From Tubulanus polymorphus (lineage: Eukaryota; Nemertea; Palaeonemertea; Tubulaniformes; Tubulanidae), in the NCBI RefSeq assembly GCF_964204645.1, contig NC_134032.1:4800916-4864915 (forward strand): 64,000 nt of DNA. Reading direction: 5' to 3'. The position numbers and the translations under genes were made by a program. Below the pieces are notes generated by a model. It was not told the origin of the DNA, made no database searches, and saw only the letters and a list, made by a program, of their open reading frames with translations. Of the stretch, positions 1 through 11,742 are shown piece after piece. The number at the start of each line of letters is the position of its first letter. The stretch's first letter is position 1.

Positions 1-390
1 TCACAATATAAATACTTAATGTTCCGATTCCGGGTTTCGGAGATATAGAAGAATAAAAATACATACCTTTTTGGACAAATTTTACGAGAAATTGTTGAAT
101 TTCAACCGATTTTCTAAAGAAAAATATGTGTATACACAGCCACTTCCACGTGGTTCAATAAACTGCAGTGCGCATGCGTAGTATCGATCGCAGAACATTT
201 ATCGGGCTAAAACTATTGCGGGTTGTTCTGCGACCGAATCAAAGTTGATGTTGACTGGTGTTCAGCTGGTAACACACACTCGATAAGCGTAGCTTACTGC
301 TGTTGCGGTAACCTTTGATGTACGGGCTGAATTGAATAGCCTACATCCGGCAATTAAAAGCGTCCGTATTCCATCTCATCACACTTCCCT
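1..390. other. No gene recognised
   Basis: This is AT-rich sequence with no ORF or splice-bounded exon that I can support. Confidence 0.5.
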
Positions 391-536
391 GGTCAAACGA
401 AGAGAATTTGACCTGCAGTTCTGATATTCAAAGTATCGACTTCGGGAGGAATATTCCTCCGACTGTCAAACGAAGGAAAATGGACCTAGGTCTGATATTC
501 GAAATATTTACTTTGGGATGAATATTCGTCCAAACC
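391..536. repeat. Short copy of palindromic tandem repeat
   Basis: Two diverged units contain the self-complementary core GGAGGAATATTCCTCC or close variants, alternating with a CAAACGAAG...GACCT...CTGATATTC spacer. The same unit forms the larger array at 5855-6170, in the opposite arrangement. Confidence 0.6.
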
Positions 537-1513
537 TCTAACGCTAAAAACCTGAGCTTTTAGAATGATAGGTCTACATAAATGATATTGATGTAATTGT
601 TTTTAATAAATAGTATACTATAGCGACGAAACCAGACATATTTAGGCAATTTGATTGTTAATTATACACTGTATTTGAGGGTCTGCGACAAATAATTTAG
701 AAAGTTAAATAGCTGTAGTACAGGTTCTAATAATGAGCCTAATATAGTCTTCACATCGCAATCAGTTGTTAGAATGCATCTTCCTTTTTCTTGTTTTGAT
801 CTGAGACGACTAGTTAAATTTTTTTCTTGATTGATTCACCCTGGGAGGTCTACATCAAATTATATTGTTGATCAAATCAATTATGTTTCAACTGCGAATT
901 CACATTTGATATTGATATTAATAATCAATATTACTCATCATTATATAGCGCACTGCTGCAAATTGTAACCAGTCTGCTTTTCATGGGTATAAAATTAACA
1001 CAAGTTGAAGAAATCGAATTTGAAATACGTGGATAATAAAAAATAAGTTGAAGGTATGGCGGAGAGATCTGACGAAAAGAAACAACAAACGATATGGGCG
1101 CCAAATTGACCCATGCCTAATTGCCCAACCAAATAGTCCGACCAGACCTGAGTCAAATTAAGCCGAGTCAAATTAGAGCGTGTTAATTTAAACTGGTTCT
1201 GGAAGTCAGTCACTTCGTTTTGCTTAAGTATGGACTCGTTTTAGAGTCTCTTCAAGCATTGTTTAGTATCGAATGAATGGGTTTGTATTTGAATGTGAAA
1301 TAAATTTGAACATGAAAATCAGCGCGCTCTTTGGTAAGCCATGAAAACAATTAAAGTCGGACCCTGATTCGAGCCAATTTTGATTTATACCCTGTATAGG
1401 CCGGTTTATATTTCTGTTTGTACTCTTTCATAGAAATTCGACAGATATCAAATGGCATCTTTGATTACAGACACTGTTGACCGGTACACACCAATATGTC
1501 CATCCATCCGACA
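537..1513. other. No gene recognised
   Basis: AT-rich sequence. The longest ORFs are short and have no recognisable protein features. Confidence 0.5.
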
Positions 1514-1551
1514 TACGAGCAATTATCTCATTAATGAGATAATTGCTCGTA
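1514..1551. repeat. 38-bp perfect palindrome
   Basis: Nineteen-base arms (TACGAGCAATTATCTCATT and its complement) meet with no spacer, giving a perfect inverted repeat. It could extrude as a cruciform or mark the centre of a foldback element. Confidence 0.9.
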
Positions 1552-1646
1552 GATTCGACAGCTACGTTTTACAACTAGAAGTGCATAAAATCAGATTCCT
1601 AATGATATTACATGTATTACTATTAAGAATAAGCTATTAATTATGA

Positions 1647-3395
1647 TTAAATTCAAAAAGAATTGAGAAAATATCTTGCTTTGCATGGCTTTTAATTAAA
1701 TATTGGAAAGGGCGATTTTGAAGGGGGAATATCTGCGGTGTCACTGCTAATCGAGTAATCAAGAAGCGTTTAAAGCAGATCTTAAGATCGTGTTTTAAGC
1801 AGATCTTTTCCGATTGTGATCCCAATATATGAATTGCACATGGAACTATTATGTATAAACACCTCTCACAATTTACGTAATGACTGAGTGGCGTCCTTTT
1901 GCACAAGCTATATTACACCATGATAAAAAGCCTTTTATAGTTTAGAGTTGGATTTCTCGATGTATAAATGCAAGGAGGGTCAGAAGCTTTATGCTCAATA
2001 ACATTAGGTTCCTATAAATGTTTGCTATGGATTTCAAAATAAAAGAAAAATCTACGTTTAAATGAGATATCTGTTTCATTACTCGTGATATATCGAGGAA
2101 TCTCTGCAATAAAATTTGACGATTTCAAAATTATTACAAAATGAGCAAACTTTGTGATATCTGCTAACAGTATAAATTCAAGCGTATATGCGGATTTGCG
2201 TGATATGTAATAAATATCGTAGCGAATAATCAAAGTGAGAAAAGTATCTGCCGTAGCTAGAGATGATAATGAGTCCCATATCCAGAATATCTGAACCAAA
2301 ATATCTCCCTCAAAAAAACCTTCAACCATTCAAAAAAAACATAGGAATATGGTTGTAGGTAAAAATCTCCCTGGTAAAAATCCCCTAGGTAAATATCCCC
2401 TGTGTAAAAAACCCAAAATATTCAAAGTAGGTAAAAATCCCCACTCGGTGATTTTCAAAGACATTTCAAAGCAAAATGTTTCTCCAATTTTATTAATTTG
2501 CTATGAGACTGAAATATGTTAGAACTGTGCAATGAAATCTTTCGTTGCGATAAATTCTTAAGTAAAACTCTTAGCATAAAATAAATTGTTAGAATTGATA
2601 AGAATAATACATCTTTATTTGTAATATCTAAAGATTCGAACAGGAGTATTTTTGAACTGCGGACTCTCGTTAACTGTGGTATATTTCAGCTGTGCGATGC
2701 CAAAAATTATTAGAAATAATGTTCTTTTGATTTGAAATATTTTAGATTCAAGCTAGTGTAATATATTTGAAATGTGCGATGAACCCTTTCATTAAGCTGT
2801 GCGATCACTTTATTTACCAATTTAGTAGTAATGAACAAGTTAACATGTTAATTTTGTAGTATGTTTTAATTCAAATAGTATATACTATAGTTTGTATACT
2901 CATGATATCAGTATGGTGTTTCACAGTAAAATATGAATAAATTGGATATATGTATCAATAATATGAATTAATTGACCTTAAGATTGTATCTACAATCCAT
3001 TCAAAAGGAGGGGGATTTCTACCTACACTTAAGAATCGGGGATTGTTACCTAGGGTATTTTTTACCCAGATGATTTTTGCCGCTAACCATAGATGTAGTT
3101 TGTAATTTTGAATAATGGTCTTGGCAATGCACTAATTATGAACAATTTACTCTGCTTTGTTGAATTAACTACTTGTAATCAATTCACTAGAGAACTATGG
3201 TGGATCCTAACAATGAGTCTGGCCTGCTATTCTAAACTCTTTCCGAAAATTATATTGCTAAGATATTCCTAGTCTTCATCATTTAGTATGAACTATAGAT
3301 GTTGGGCCTGGATATGTTTCGGATTTATTAAATGGTATCATGGGCGTGGAATGTTTGGGCGGAGGTATTATGCTCCAGTTTCACGCGTAAAACAA
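1647..3395 (+). repeat. Interspersed repeat, copy A
   Basis: A non-coding block of about 1.75 kb matches, in reverse complement, 12875-14233 plus 31312-31795. The match runs from the AATTCAAAAAGAATTGA end, through a run of GGTAAAAATCCCC-like short repeats at about 2355-2445, to the ATGGTATCATG...GTTTGGGCG...GGTATTAT end. No coding capacity is seen, so it is probably a non-autonomous DNA element. By eye the copies are roughly 80% similar. Confidence 0.75.
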
Positions 3396-4185
3396 AAAAA
3401 AAATATATATCCATACATAGGTCATTGCATTATAGAAATTAAACTGTTGACAAGTTGTAATACATCTCTATAGATGAAACAATTTTAAAGAAAATGCATT
3501 ATGTTTGTAGTTTCTATTCAACTACTATTGACTGTGCGCCTCCAGCTCAATCAACTCGTCACCTCCATGATTTCTATCACACATCATCAGCTGCCATTGA
3601 AATATTTGATTAGGCAGTCCTATCAAAAGTAGCGTAAATTGATACATGCGAATAATTGATGTTTCCAAAGGGTTTTTGTAACTGGCTCGTTTACATGGGA
3701 ATGGTCGAAATTCCCCGTTAAGAATCCCCCGAGAAATCCCATTGAAGAGGTTATGATTTGCTGCTGTTGGCCTGTTTTTTCGTTCGTATTGCAAAATTTA
3801 GTCCAAACTTACTGGAATCGTTTTAAATTGATTTCTGTGAAAATGTTCAATTTTTCCCCACATGTCAACAAGTGCCTTTCAAATCAGGATAGATTCCGAT
3901 TGCGAAATAATGATTGTAGCAATTTTTTTAGTATTATTTATCTATGGTTTGATACGTCAAGATTTCAGTAAAAAGGGCAACTTTATCGTTTATGTTAGCG
4001 AAGCTTGGTATACAAGCAGGCTGACAATAACAAGCCACTGAATTTTATGGGGTTAGTCTTTGTATAGGTCTTTATCTATAGAAAGTCAGTGATTAAGCCC
4101 TAAGTAAATATTGCTCAATTAAAGAGAATTCATTATGATGAGCAATGTACTAGCGATGACAGGCCTATGAGGCACCCGTAAATCA
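3396..4185. other. No gene recognised
   Basis: AT-rich sequence with short ORFs only. No supported feature. Confidence 0.4.
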
Positions 4186-4400
4186 AAAATATATTTCGCT
4201 GTGCGATGCGAAAATTATTGAAAATAATAAAACTTTTAATTTGAAATCGCTTAAATCAAAGCTAGTGTAATATATTTGAACTTCCTAGCGATATATTTGT
4301 CCTGTGCGATAACTTTTAGTATTAATTTAGTATTAATGAAGTATATCAATCTTTGGGTGAACGGAAAAAAATGGCCTAGGGAAAAATTGCCGCTAAATGA
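4186..4400 (+). repeat. Fragment of the 1.75-kb repeat family
   Basis: The stretch with CTGTGCGATGC, CTAGTGTAATATATTTGAA and the terminal GGAAAAAAATGGCCTAGG matches the 2690-2840 part of copy A and the short-repeat end near 13190 in copy B. Another diverged piece lies at about 4790-4905, in the opposite orientation. Confidence 0.6.
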
Positions 4401-5854
4401 ATATTAGAATTCGCTCCTTTTGTAATAACTTTGAATTGTCAAATTCAACTGGACATTGGTGTATGCTGAATATCACGAACAACGAAACATTTATCCTTAA
4501 AAACGTTGATTTTCTTTTTCATCTTTCTTTATTTCAATAATAATCAATCGATTTTTAAGTCGAATTAATTACCAGGATAGCGAGTATATGTGTATGTGCT
4601 TTTAAGTCAACTAGTTTCCGAACCCATGGTATGTCAATCAAGACAGATCTTCGTCTAGAAAAAGTAAGATGCATTCTATCGTGGACTCTAAAACGATTGA
4701 TTCGTTTTAGAGTCCATGATTCTATCCACTAATTTCATCGTAAGGACTATATAAGGCTACATGAGTCAATACGAAAGCATGTATACCGCAGGTCACTTAA
4801 TCTTAAGCTTGATTGTGAGAGTTGTTTAAACACAATGGTCACATGAGTAATTATTGGTTGTGCGACAATGGGAGAAATCTGCCTTAGACATCTCATCCCG
4901 ATATCCGGAGTCCTGGGCTTAGTAACTTATGTTTAGAATAAATTTTATCCGATATTTTTATAACAATGTTTTTCTCTCTCTCTCCGTAAATTCCGGACGT
5001 TTTCTGGGTGCTAACGTTCAGTGGCCAGTAGGCTGGATTGTATTTTCTCTTATTTCAAAAATCACAATGCATATAAACTAAAACTGAACTGAATTGAAAC
5101 TGAGTTCGGTTAGCAGTATAAACCTCCTAATTAACTTTCGGAATTATATATAAAAGAGTGAAGAGTGAAACATCAACCCTTATACCGAATACACTTGTAT
5201 AAATGAGAAAATGCACACTAGGACAATGGCTAATTTGCGACCTTAAAATGAAAGAAAGACTCGAATTTCTTTTATCACACGCGACACGCGAATCTCCTAA
5301 TTACTCTAATAATGAGAGAAAACTTCAGACGAATTAAATGTACCAGCTTTATAATTGAATGATGATTATGTACGCGTAACTTCAATGATTTGTATTGATC
5401 GGTAAATGAAATTTCCATTTAAAGAATGCATTTATCAAATTACGTCCATTGAAAAAGAAATTAGCTAAACTCGAGCCATATTGCTATTTAGATTTATCGC
5501 AGTTGTCTTGTGAAAATTTATAACCAATCTTTATATAGTCCCCTGTAAAATCTAAACTCAATTTCTATATTATACACGTGATTTAATTACGATTTCTCAA
5601 CTTCGTGTTTATTCTATAATGAGAAGCGCACTGATAAAATCTGATTTCAACAGATTGTCGAAAAAGTTACAGCAATTTACTGTTAGAGAAATAAAATACT
5701 AAATCTATTAAGTTTTCTAAAATTATATGTAAGTGTCATACCATCTCATGCTCTAGGATATTGTGTATCGTAACATTTGAAATTCCTAAATCTACCTGGC
5801 TTCATTGGGTACTATAACACCCAACGCACCAATACCTATAATTCAAAAAGTTCA
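4401..5854. other. No gene recognised
   Basis: Apart from the diverged repeat fragment near 4790-4905, I see nothing supportable in this stretch. Confidence 0.4.
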
Positions 5855-6170
5855 GGTTATAACGTTTAGAATATTCCTCCCTAAGTCAATACTTTGAATA
5901 TAAGACCAGAAGGTAAAATTCTCTTCGTTGGACTTTTGGAGGAATCGTTTGAATATCGGACCCCTTGGTCGAGTTTCCATCGATTGACATTGGGAGGAAT
6001 GTTCCTCCCGAAGTCGATACTTTGAATATCAGAACTGAAGGTCAAATTCTCTTCGTTTGACCTTGGGAGGAATATTCCTCCCAAAGTCAATTGTTTGAAT
6101 ATCAGACCCCTTGGTCAAGTTTCAATCGATTGACTTTGGGAGGAATATTCCTCTCGCAGTCAATTTTCAC
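5855..6170. repeat. Tandem array of palindromic units
   Basis: About four to five tandem units of roughly 65 bp each carry a GGGAGGAATATTCCTCCC-type palindrome, separated by CTTTGAATATCAGA...GGTCAA. One unit extends to a 22-bp perfect palindrome (about 6063-6085). Alternate units have either TTCTCTTCGTTTGACC or AGTTTCAATCGATTGAC spacers, which suggests a dimeric higher-order unit. Confidence 0.8.
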
Positions 6171-6888
6171 ATTAGCGGTCCTCTTAATTGGTGATGATCA
6201 AATGAACGCGCAGCTCATGTTTCTATTGTGTGCCTATCCGGTGTAACGCGCGACACGCTTACATAATCTTATCTGTAAATGTGAAGACCTCGGGGGTATT
6301 ATGTTCTCTAAAGCCCGACATTATCCCACATTCGGGACTGTGAATGGGTTGATTTTACGGCTGAGTCGACATGTTTCAACAATTTTTAACTGTTCATTTA
6401 TGAATATTTGAAGACTTATGAACTAAAAATTACTTAAATTTTTGATACATTTTGAGAAAGTCACAAAACATTTGAGACTGCGTTCTTAGTACTGACTGAG
6501 ATGATGAGCTAGACATGGTGTTTTTGGGGCTCGTCATCTATCGGAATTTTGCTGAACTACGAGAATTTTCTACTGTCGATAAGGGTAAAGTTTTACAATG
6601 TTTACAATTACGATTACGATTACGATTTTATTTACACTTCAACCATTCCATTGTATATGGAGGAAAAGTATTACACGTGTATATACAAACATTTACAAAA
6701 CAACACTTAATAAAAGAAAAACGTAACAGAATATATATACATTAACTATTTACAATATACAGATAAACAAGTGGAGGGATCTCTATACATCTAAGCTGGT
6801 TTTAATGAATTTAGCAAATTGGATCGTTTGGTTTTTCAAAATATCAAGGGGATCAAAGGTATTCAAATACTTTACTTGGAAAGAATGG
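6171..6888. other. Downstream flank of the GPCR
   Basis: AT-rich sequence. It probably includes the 3' untranslated region of the minus-strand GPCR gene. No other gene is supported. Confidence 0.4.
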
Positions 6889-7833
6889 TTATTTGACTGA
6901 ATTCCTGCAGCAAATTTTCATACAGAAATATTCGCGAATTTCTTGTCCCAGTAAAAGATATATGTAGAAATTTACGGCATAGTTTAAAACGTGGAACTGA
7001 GTGAAAATGTCAAATAGAAAATCTCTCGGTGACGTTGACAACAATGCCACAATAGTGGTTGGAAGAGTTAATACTGCAAATGCGAGTGAAACTGTTACAA
7101 GCATTATTGATGTACGTTTTGATTTTGTAGTTTTCTGATCGGACGAAACCATTTTCGAACCTCTGAATAACTGAACTATTATAACAGAATTTGATGCCAG
7201 AATCAGGGATAAAGGTAGAACGTTACAATGGATAACAATTACGGCGAATATTGTTACTTGTTCCGATAATTCCCAGTAACACCCAAAACTATGATCGGAA
7301 ACGTGTACCGACAAAATAGGAGTGAGGGATGGAACTAATGCATTTAGTGCAGTAATTATCAATATAACAAATCTAGCGAATTTCGGTGTACATATCAAAC
7401 GAGATGTGAACGGGAAGAGCACAACTGCCGCACGTTCTAGAGATATCGCTACTATTAACCACGAACTATTGCCGCCGGCAAATGCCATTACAAATTCATA
7501 GATTTGACAACTGACCAGTGAATTCATCATGAGAATAGGACTGCCTTTAACGTGAAAGAAAACGAACTGTAAAACTGGCATCAGTGTATAATTGATACAG
7601 TATATGGAGTCACTTGCAGACAAAACGATCAAATAGTTTGCGTATGATAAACTGCGGAATCTGCGACTTATCATAATGAGGGAAGTAGCCGAATTTCCAA
7701 ACGCCCCAAACAAAAACACGACAGGCAAAAAGACCAGCGACACAGTGCGGTAAATTCCAGATCTGCTCACCACTGACATGATGACAACATGACTGTTGTA
7801 AGTTCTGCCGATTTGCATTTGAGAAGAATTCAT
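6889..7833 (-). CDS. Rhodopsin-class (class A) GPCR
   Basis: An intact single-exon ORF of 314 residues with seven hydrophobic segments, likely a plasma-membrane receptor. The TM1 GN pair is at residues 46-47, the TM2 LSASD aspartate at 75, and the TM3 Cys is 109, pairing with Cys185 (GCYW) in extracellular loop 2. The usual DRY at the end of TM3 reads ERA (133-135). The TM6 CWxP is TLP, and the TM7 NPxxY is NFYIY (288-292), followed by a helix-8-like tail with several Cys that could be palmitoylated. The N-terminus is short, with one NSS sequon. Length and divergence fit orphan peptide or chemosensory receptors expanded in aquatic invertebrates; the ligand cannot be inferred. This is the only clearly intact non-transposon gene here. 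An alternative in-frame start is Met19. Confidence 0.85.
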   Translation of the reverse strand: MNSSQMQIGRTYNSHVVIMSVVSRSGIYRTVSLVFLPVVFLFGAFGNSATSLIMISRRFRSLSYANYLIVLSASDSIYCINYTLMPVLQFVFFHVKGSPILMMNSLVSCQIYEFVMAFAGGNSSWLIVAISLERAAVVLFPFTSRLICTPKFARFVILIITALNALVPSLTPILSVHVSDHSFGCYWELSEQVTIFAVIVIHCNVLPLSLILASNSVIIVQLFRGSKMVSSDQKTTKSKRTSIMLVTVSLAFAVLTLPTTIVALLSTSPRDFLFDIFTQFHVLNYAVNFYIYLLLGQEIREYFCMKICCRNSVK

Positions 7834-7845
7834 GATTCATGCAGT

Positions 7846-7990
7846 CTATGAGTGTATAGTGACTGTCTGAGAGTTTGTTGACTGCTGTCTTGGAGTGGAC
7901 TGACCGTCTGTGAGTGTACTGACTGTCTGAGAGTGTACTGACCGTCCTTGAGTGCGTTTACTGATGTCTGTGAGTATTGTGAGTGACTGA
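7846..7990. repeat. Minisatellite upstream of GPCR
   Basis: Imperfect units of about 20 bp, GAGTGTACTGACCGTCTGT-like, are repeated about seven times. They lie directly 5' of the minus-strand GPCR start, so they may fall in its 5' untranslated region or promoter. Confidence 0.8.
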
Positions 7991-8704
7991 GAATGATCTG
8001 GAACTGACCGTGTCTCCTCGCACATGAGAGAATTGATTTGACTAATGATATCATTAAGTCTGTATGTAACAGCTACAAATCGTTTGTAAAATGTATTGTG
8101 AACAGCAAATAGACACAAATTCTCAGAAATCTTACACAATTCATTCAGATAATGTGAAAGTCTAATATTGTGTAACATACGTAATGTAACTGTATTGAAT
8201 ATGAATATTGTATGAATACCGTTGTACAAGAATTCATTGTAATGGTGAAATATGTTATAGCTAAACATCTGAACAGTTCTTGAAACTCAGTGTCTTCTAA
8301 ATACCTCCATCGGGGACCTGTTATAACAATAATATATGATATTTATGCGAATTATATATAGTCAGTGCTAAATCCAACTAAATATAAGCTATGCTGGGTT
8401 TGCAACTAGTTGTAGAATTTCGCATTGCCCGATACTCTTTCGGATTAATCATAATATCTAAGCTTAAAAGCATCGAACTTTGAATTCACATATATCAGCG
8501 ATGGGATGCAATAATCTGAAAATTTTATATTTTCCATCTTCCACTTTTCTCAGATTTCTACGCACAAAAAGACAAGGATATTTCATATTTGTCTATACCT
8601 AAAACATAATTTATTCACAGAGAATGAATATTACAGTGATCTGACGAAAGATGAAAACCGTCTAGTTTCCTGATAGCTAACAATTCATTCGAATTGACAA
8701 TTCG
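7991..8704. other. No gene recognised
   Basis: This is the 5' flank of the GPCR. Short ORFs in the tandem-repeat region are low complexity and not supported as genes. Confidence 0.4.
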
Positions 8705-9345
8705 AAGTTCGACTATATTCTAATAGTCAATTTCAGGAAGACAGATATTGCCCTCATTATAACCAATGATTAACACTGTGTTGTAAAAGATGATATTAAT
8801 TCCCTGCACACTAAGAATAAAAAGAGTCTGAAATGTACCCTTGAACTAGTGTATTTTATTCAACGTTTCGACTATATCCTAATAGTCATCGTCAGGAATT
8901 TCCTGACGATGACTATTAGGATATAGTCCCGAATACTGAGTTAACAAAATGATGTGACATTTATATACGCCAGCAAGAACAGAGAGACAAATAAAGTAAT
9001 TTATTAAGAGTGACGGCACAATTCTTGATGGCTTGTCTGAATATCAACATTTTGTTTATTATTCATCGTCGCAACACGGAATATTGTTTCTTTAATGGTT
9101 CTAATAGTCATCTTCAGGAATACTGATGTTGTCATCATTATAACCTTGATGAAACACTCTGAGTGCGTGTTGTAAAGATAATATAAAATCCCTGCACACT
9201 AAGAATAAAAAAGTATGAAATGTTTCCTTGAGCTAGTGTTGTTTTTTCAACGTTTCGACTATTGAATTGTCATCTTCAAGAATACCGATGTACTCATTAT
9301 AACCATTGATGAAACGCTCTAAGTCCGTGTTGTAAAGATATAATA
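8705..9345. repeat. Tandem repeat array of about 180 bp units
   Basis: Three to four units share CAACGTTTCGACTAT..CTAATAGTCATC.TCAGGAA, CTCATTATAACC.TTGATGAAAC, TGTTGTAAAGAT and CCCTGCACACTAAGAATAAA. Copies start near 8705, 8865, 9095 and 9245. The array contains the large palindrome at 8870-8928. Confidence 0.75.
8870..8928. repeat. 59-bp near-perfect palindrome
   Basis: Two exactly complementary 29-base arms (GACTATATCCTAATAGTCAT...) flank a single central T at 8899. It looks like a head-to-head junction of two copies of the tandem unit. Confidence 0.9.
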
Positions 9346-10655
9346 TCCCACACCGCCTTTCATCCTTTTTTATCTCCTCCGCCCGTTCACAACCCTGGAA
9401 CACCGATCTATCATGGCGGATATCAGCAGCCGTGCTTAGGGAGCTCTCTATCTTAAATCTATTATCTGGTCAGTTTGCGTCTATCTATAACGTCTAGATT
9501 CAACCATTTATATCAAGATAATAAATATGAGTGGATTAACAAGGGACATGTCCATTAGATTTGGATAATAGGAGTTAGCAAGTTAAAGAAAAATATCTCA
9601 CCAGCAAGTTATGGAGGCGATAAGGCACAAAATGGATGTAAGTTTAATTTACTCTGTTCAAATAACAGCAACAGATTGTGATAACAACAGCGAATTTGGA
9701 AAGTAAAAACACTCTGAAATTATCGGGATTAGATATTAATACTGATCCGCAGCAAGATTTCGTAGTAGCTAAAAAATGTTTGTAATGTTGATTTCCTGAA
9801 TGCGTTGGTGGTTATTAATGGTTTCAGACAACAAACGTAGTAAGATGTAGTAAGCAGGGTGTTGTTTGATGCTTTGATCTATCAGCGCTGACCATAAATC
9901 AGCCTGGTGTAAAAATAATTCTTTCTCGGTTCTTCTGCTGCGATATCTGGCAAACATTCAGAAATCTTTTTATAAACTTAAGAATAGACGGAACCGTATT
10001 TGGTCGGAACAATGGGTTTCATTAATTATGCGGCTGGTGAAAGAATCACGCTGTTACTTCATGATACTCCCGACTACTTTCTATAAAAAGAAAAACGGAA
10101 GTATGGGGAGACATTGTTGTTTTGCTTTATCCCGTATTGTAATCAAATTTATTTAGTATAACAGTAATAGAATGATTTTAAGAGAGATAATGGATTATAA
10201 TGAAGTTCCGAATCAAGAGTATTTATGATAATTCAAAAAGAAATAATCAGTGGTACCGTAATTTGAGACAAAAACTTAAGTTTCGAAAATATATTTAATT
10301 TGAATATCCTAGATGTTAATTGAGAACAAAGTCTCTATAATCGCTAAAGTTTTAAGAAAATTAATTTGTGTTAAATGATAATACTAGCTCTCTAAAGTTT
10401 CTCTTGTTGTATACGTCTGTTGGTAACTCGCAGAGAGTAGCTGTTCTCTCAACGATGATAAGCAAGGAGTGAGTAAATCATGCCGCGTCATGACAGGAGG
10501 GTTGGAAGGAAAAAGTTAGTTTAGCAAATCAGTTTTGAAAATAATTTTAGATCAGTGAATCATTAAGGCTAAATTCTATGTGACCAAAACAGTCATGGCA
10601 GTAAGGTTGCTGCTCCTTGCCAAAAGTCGAGTGGGAGAGTCGGTATTTTTAAGAA
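9346..10655. other. No gene recognised
   Basis: Mixed AT-rich sequence. No ORF or repeat that I can support. Confidence 0.4.
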
Positions 10656-10668
10656 TGCCGATTCTTTC

Positions 10669-10676
10669 TATAAAAG
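10669..10676 (+). promoter_or_regulatory. Possible TATA box
   Basis: TATAAAAGG followed about 30 bp downstream by GATCAGACACTC resembles a polymerase II core promoter or an LTR U3/R boundary. No matching second LTR or downstream gene was identified, so this is weak. Confidence 0.3.
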
Positions 10677-11020
10677 GGACCCGCATCTTGAGAGATCAGA
10701 CACTCCGTAGACACTCAAAAAAACACTCGATAGAGATTCGATAGTTACTTGTTAAAAACTACTTTGGGACTTGATTCAGGACCGGTTACCAGCAGGAGAG
10801 TGCAATAGGAATTTAGAGCTAGGATTTGGATTGTGATAAACTGGAGAGCTGAGTTTAAATATTAAGGTAAATAAATTCGTCTTGTTATTGTTATATTCAT
10901 TCAAATTTCCGGTATTCTAGTTTTTTTTACTTGGGTTTGTGTGCGGACACGTTCTCTCGCCAGGGACCGATCATCGCTTTTATTAATTATACGACTAAGG
11001 AGAGGATTGTGACCAGCGTA

Positions 11021-11302
11021 TCAATTTGCTGCCCGAGCAAACAGACTACGATGCCTTGCTACAACTGGTCTCACTTGTGGTAGCTCATCCAAGTCAATTG
11101 GTCTAGTACTATTGCCATTAGTGCTAGAAGTAGAAGAGGTAGTAGGTAGCGTACTAGTATTAGTCGAAGAAGACGTTGTCGTTGTAGACGTATTTGAATT
11201 CGTACCCTGCCTCATTAATCCCTGCGACAAAGTGTCAAGTGTACTTCGGATAATGTTTATGGCTTCCAAAGCTTCATGTGGTGAGATTGGAAATTCTGAC
11301 AT
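11021..11302 (-). CDS. Hypothetical Ser/Thr-rich protein, 93 aa
   Basis: The ORF starts MSEFPISPHEALEAI, has a central stretch (about residues 34-66) that is almost entirely Ser, Thr and Asn, and ends with a basic tail. The first 30 residues could form an amphipathic helix. No family is recognised. It may be the 5' end of a retroelement gag or a chance ORF in a simple-repeat tract; the low-complexity core makes coding status doubtful. Confidence 0.3.
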   Translation of the reverse strand: MSEFPISPHEALEAINIIRSTLDTLSQGLMRQGTNSNTSTTTTSSSTNTSTLPTTSSTSSTNGNSTRPIDLDELPQVRPVVARHRSLFARAAN

Positions 11303-11439
11303 GATGAAAATTAAGAATAATAAGAGTTAATTGTAAAGAACGAGAATTGTATAGCTGCGCGAAAAGATTTCTGTGACGACCATGGATGCCACGTCAATTC
11401 AATTCAAGCAATATTTATTATCTTCGTAACCGCAATATT

Positions 11440-11742
11440 TGGGAACCAGTCTATCTTTCGTCATCGTTGCTCGGGTGGATGTCTATCGTTATAATGCTAC
11501 GCCGTTTGAAAGGGAACCAGTCTATCTTTGATCATCGATCACTCAATGATCATCGTTTTTAGATTAACATCATCAAATGTGATCAAATAATATCGTTAAT
11601 TCTTCATCGATGCATGTTCTATATCGTTTCATAACTAATATCATCGTTTTGTATGTTTTAGTATCATCGTTTCATATCATTTTATTATCGTTTCATATCT
11701 TTTTATTATCGGTTTATATCTTTTTAGTCATCGTTCAACCCT
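11440..11742. repeat. Short direct repeat and TATCGTTT-rich tract
   Basis: GGGAACCAGTCTATCTTT..TCATCG occurs twice (near 11450 and 11512), followed by an imperfect array of ATCGTTTCATATCTTTTTATT-like units at about 11635-11742. Confidence 0.6.

Noticed and set aside
7846-7990. CRISPR-like repeat array
   Set aside because: Units are adjacent without unique spacers; this is a minisatellite in animal DNA.
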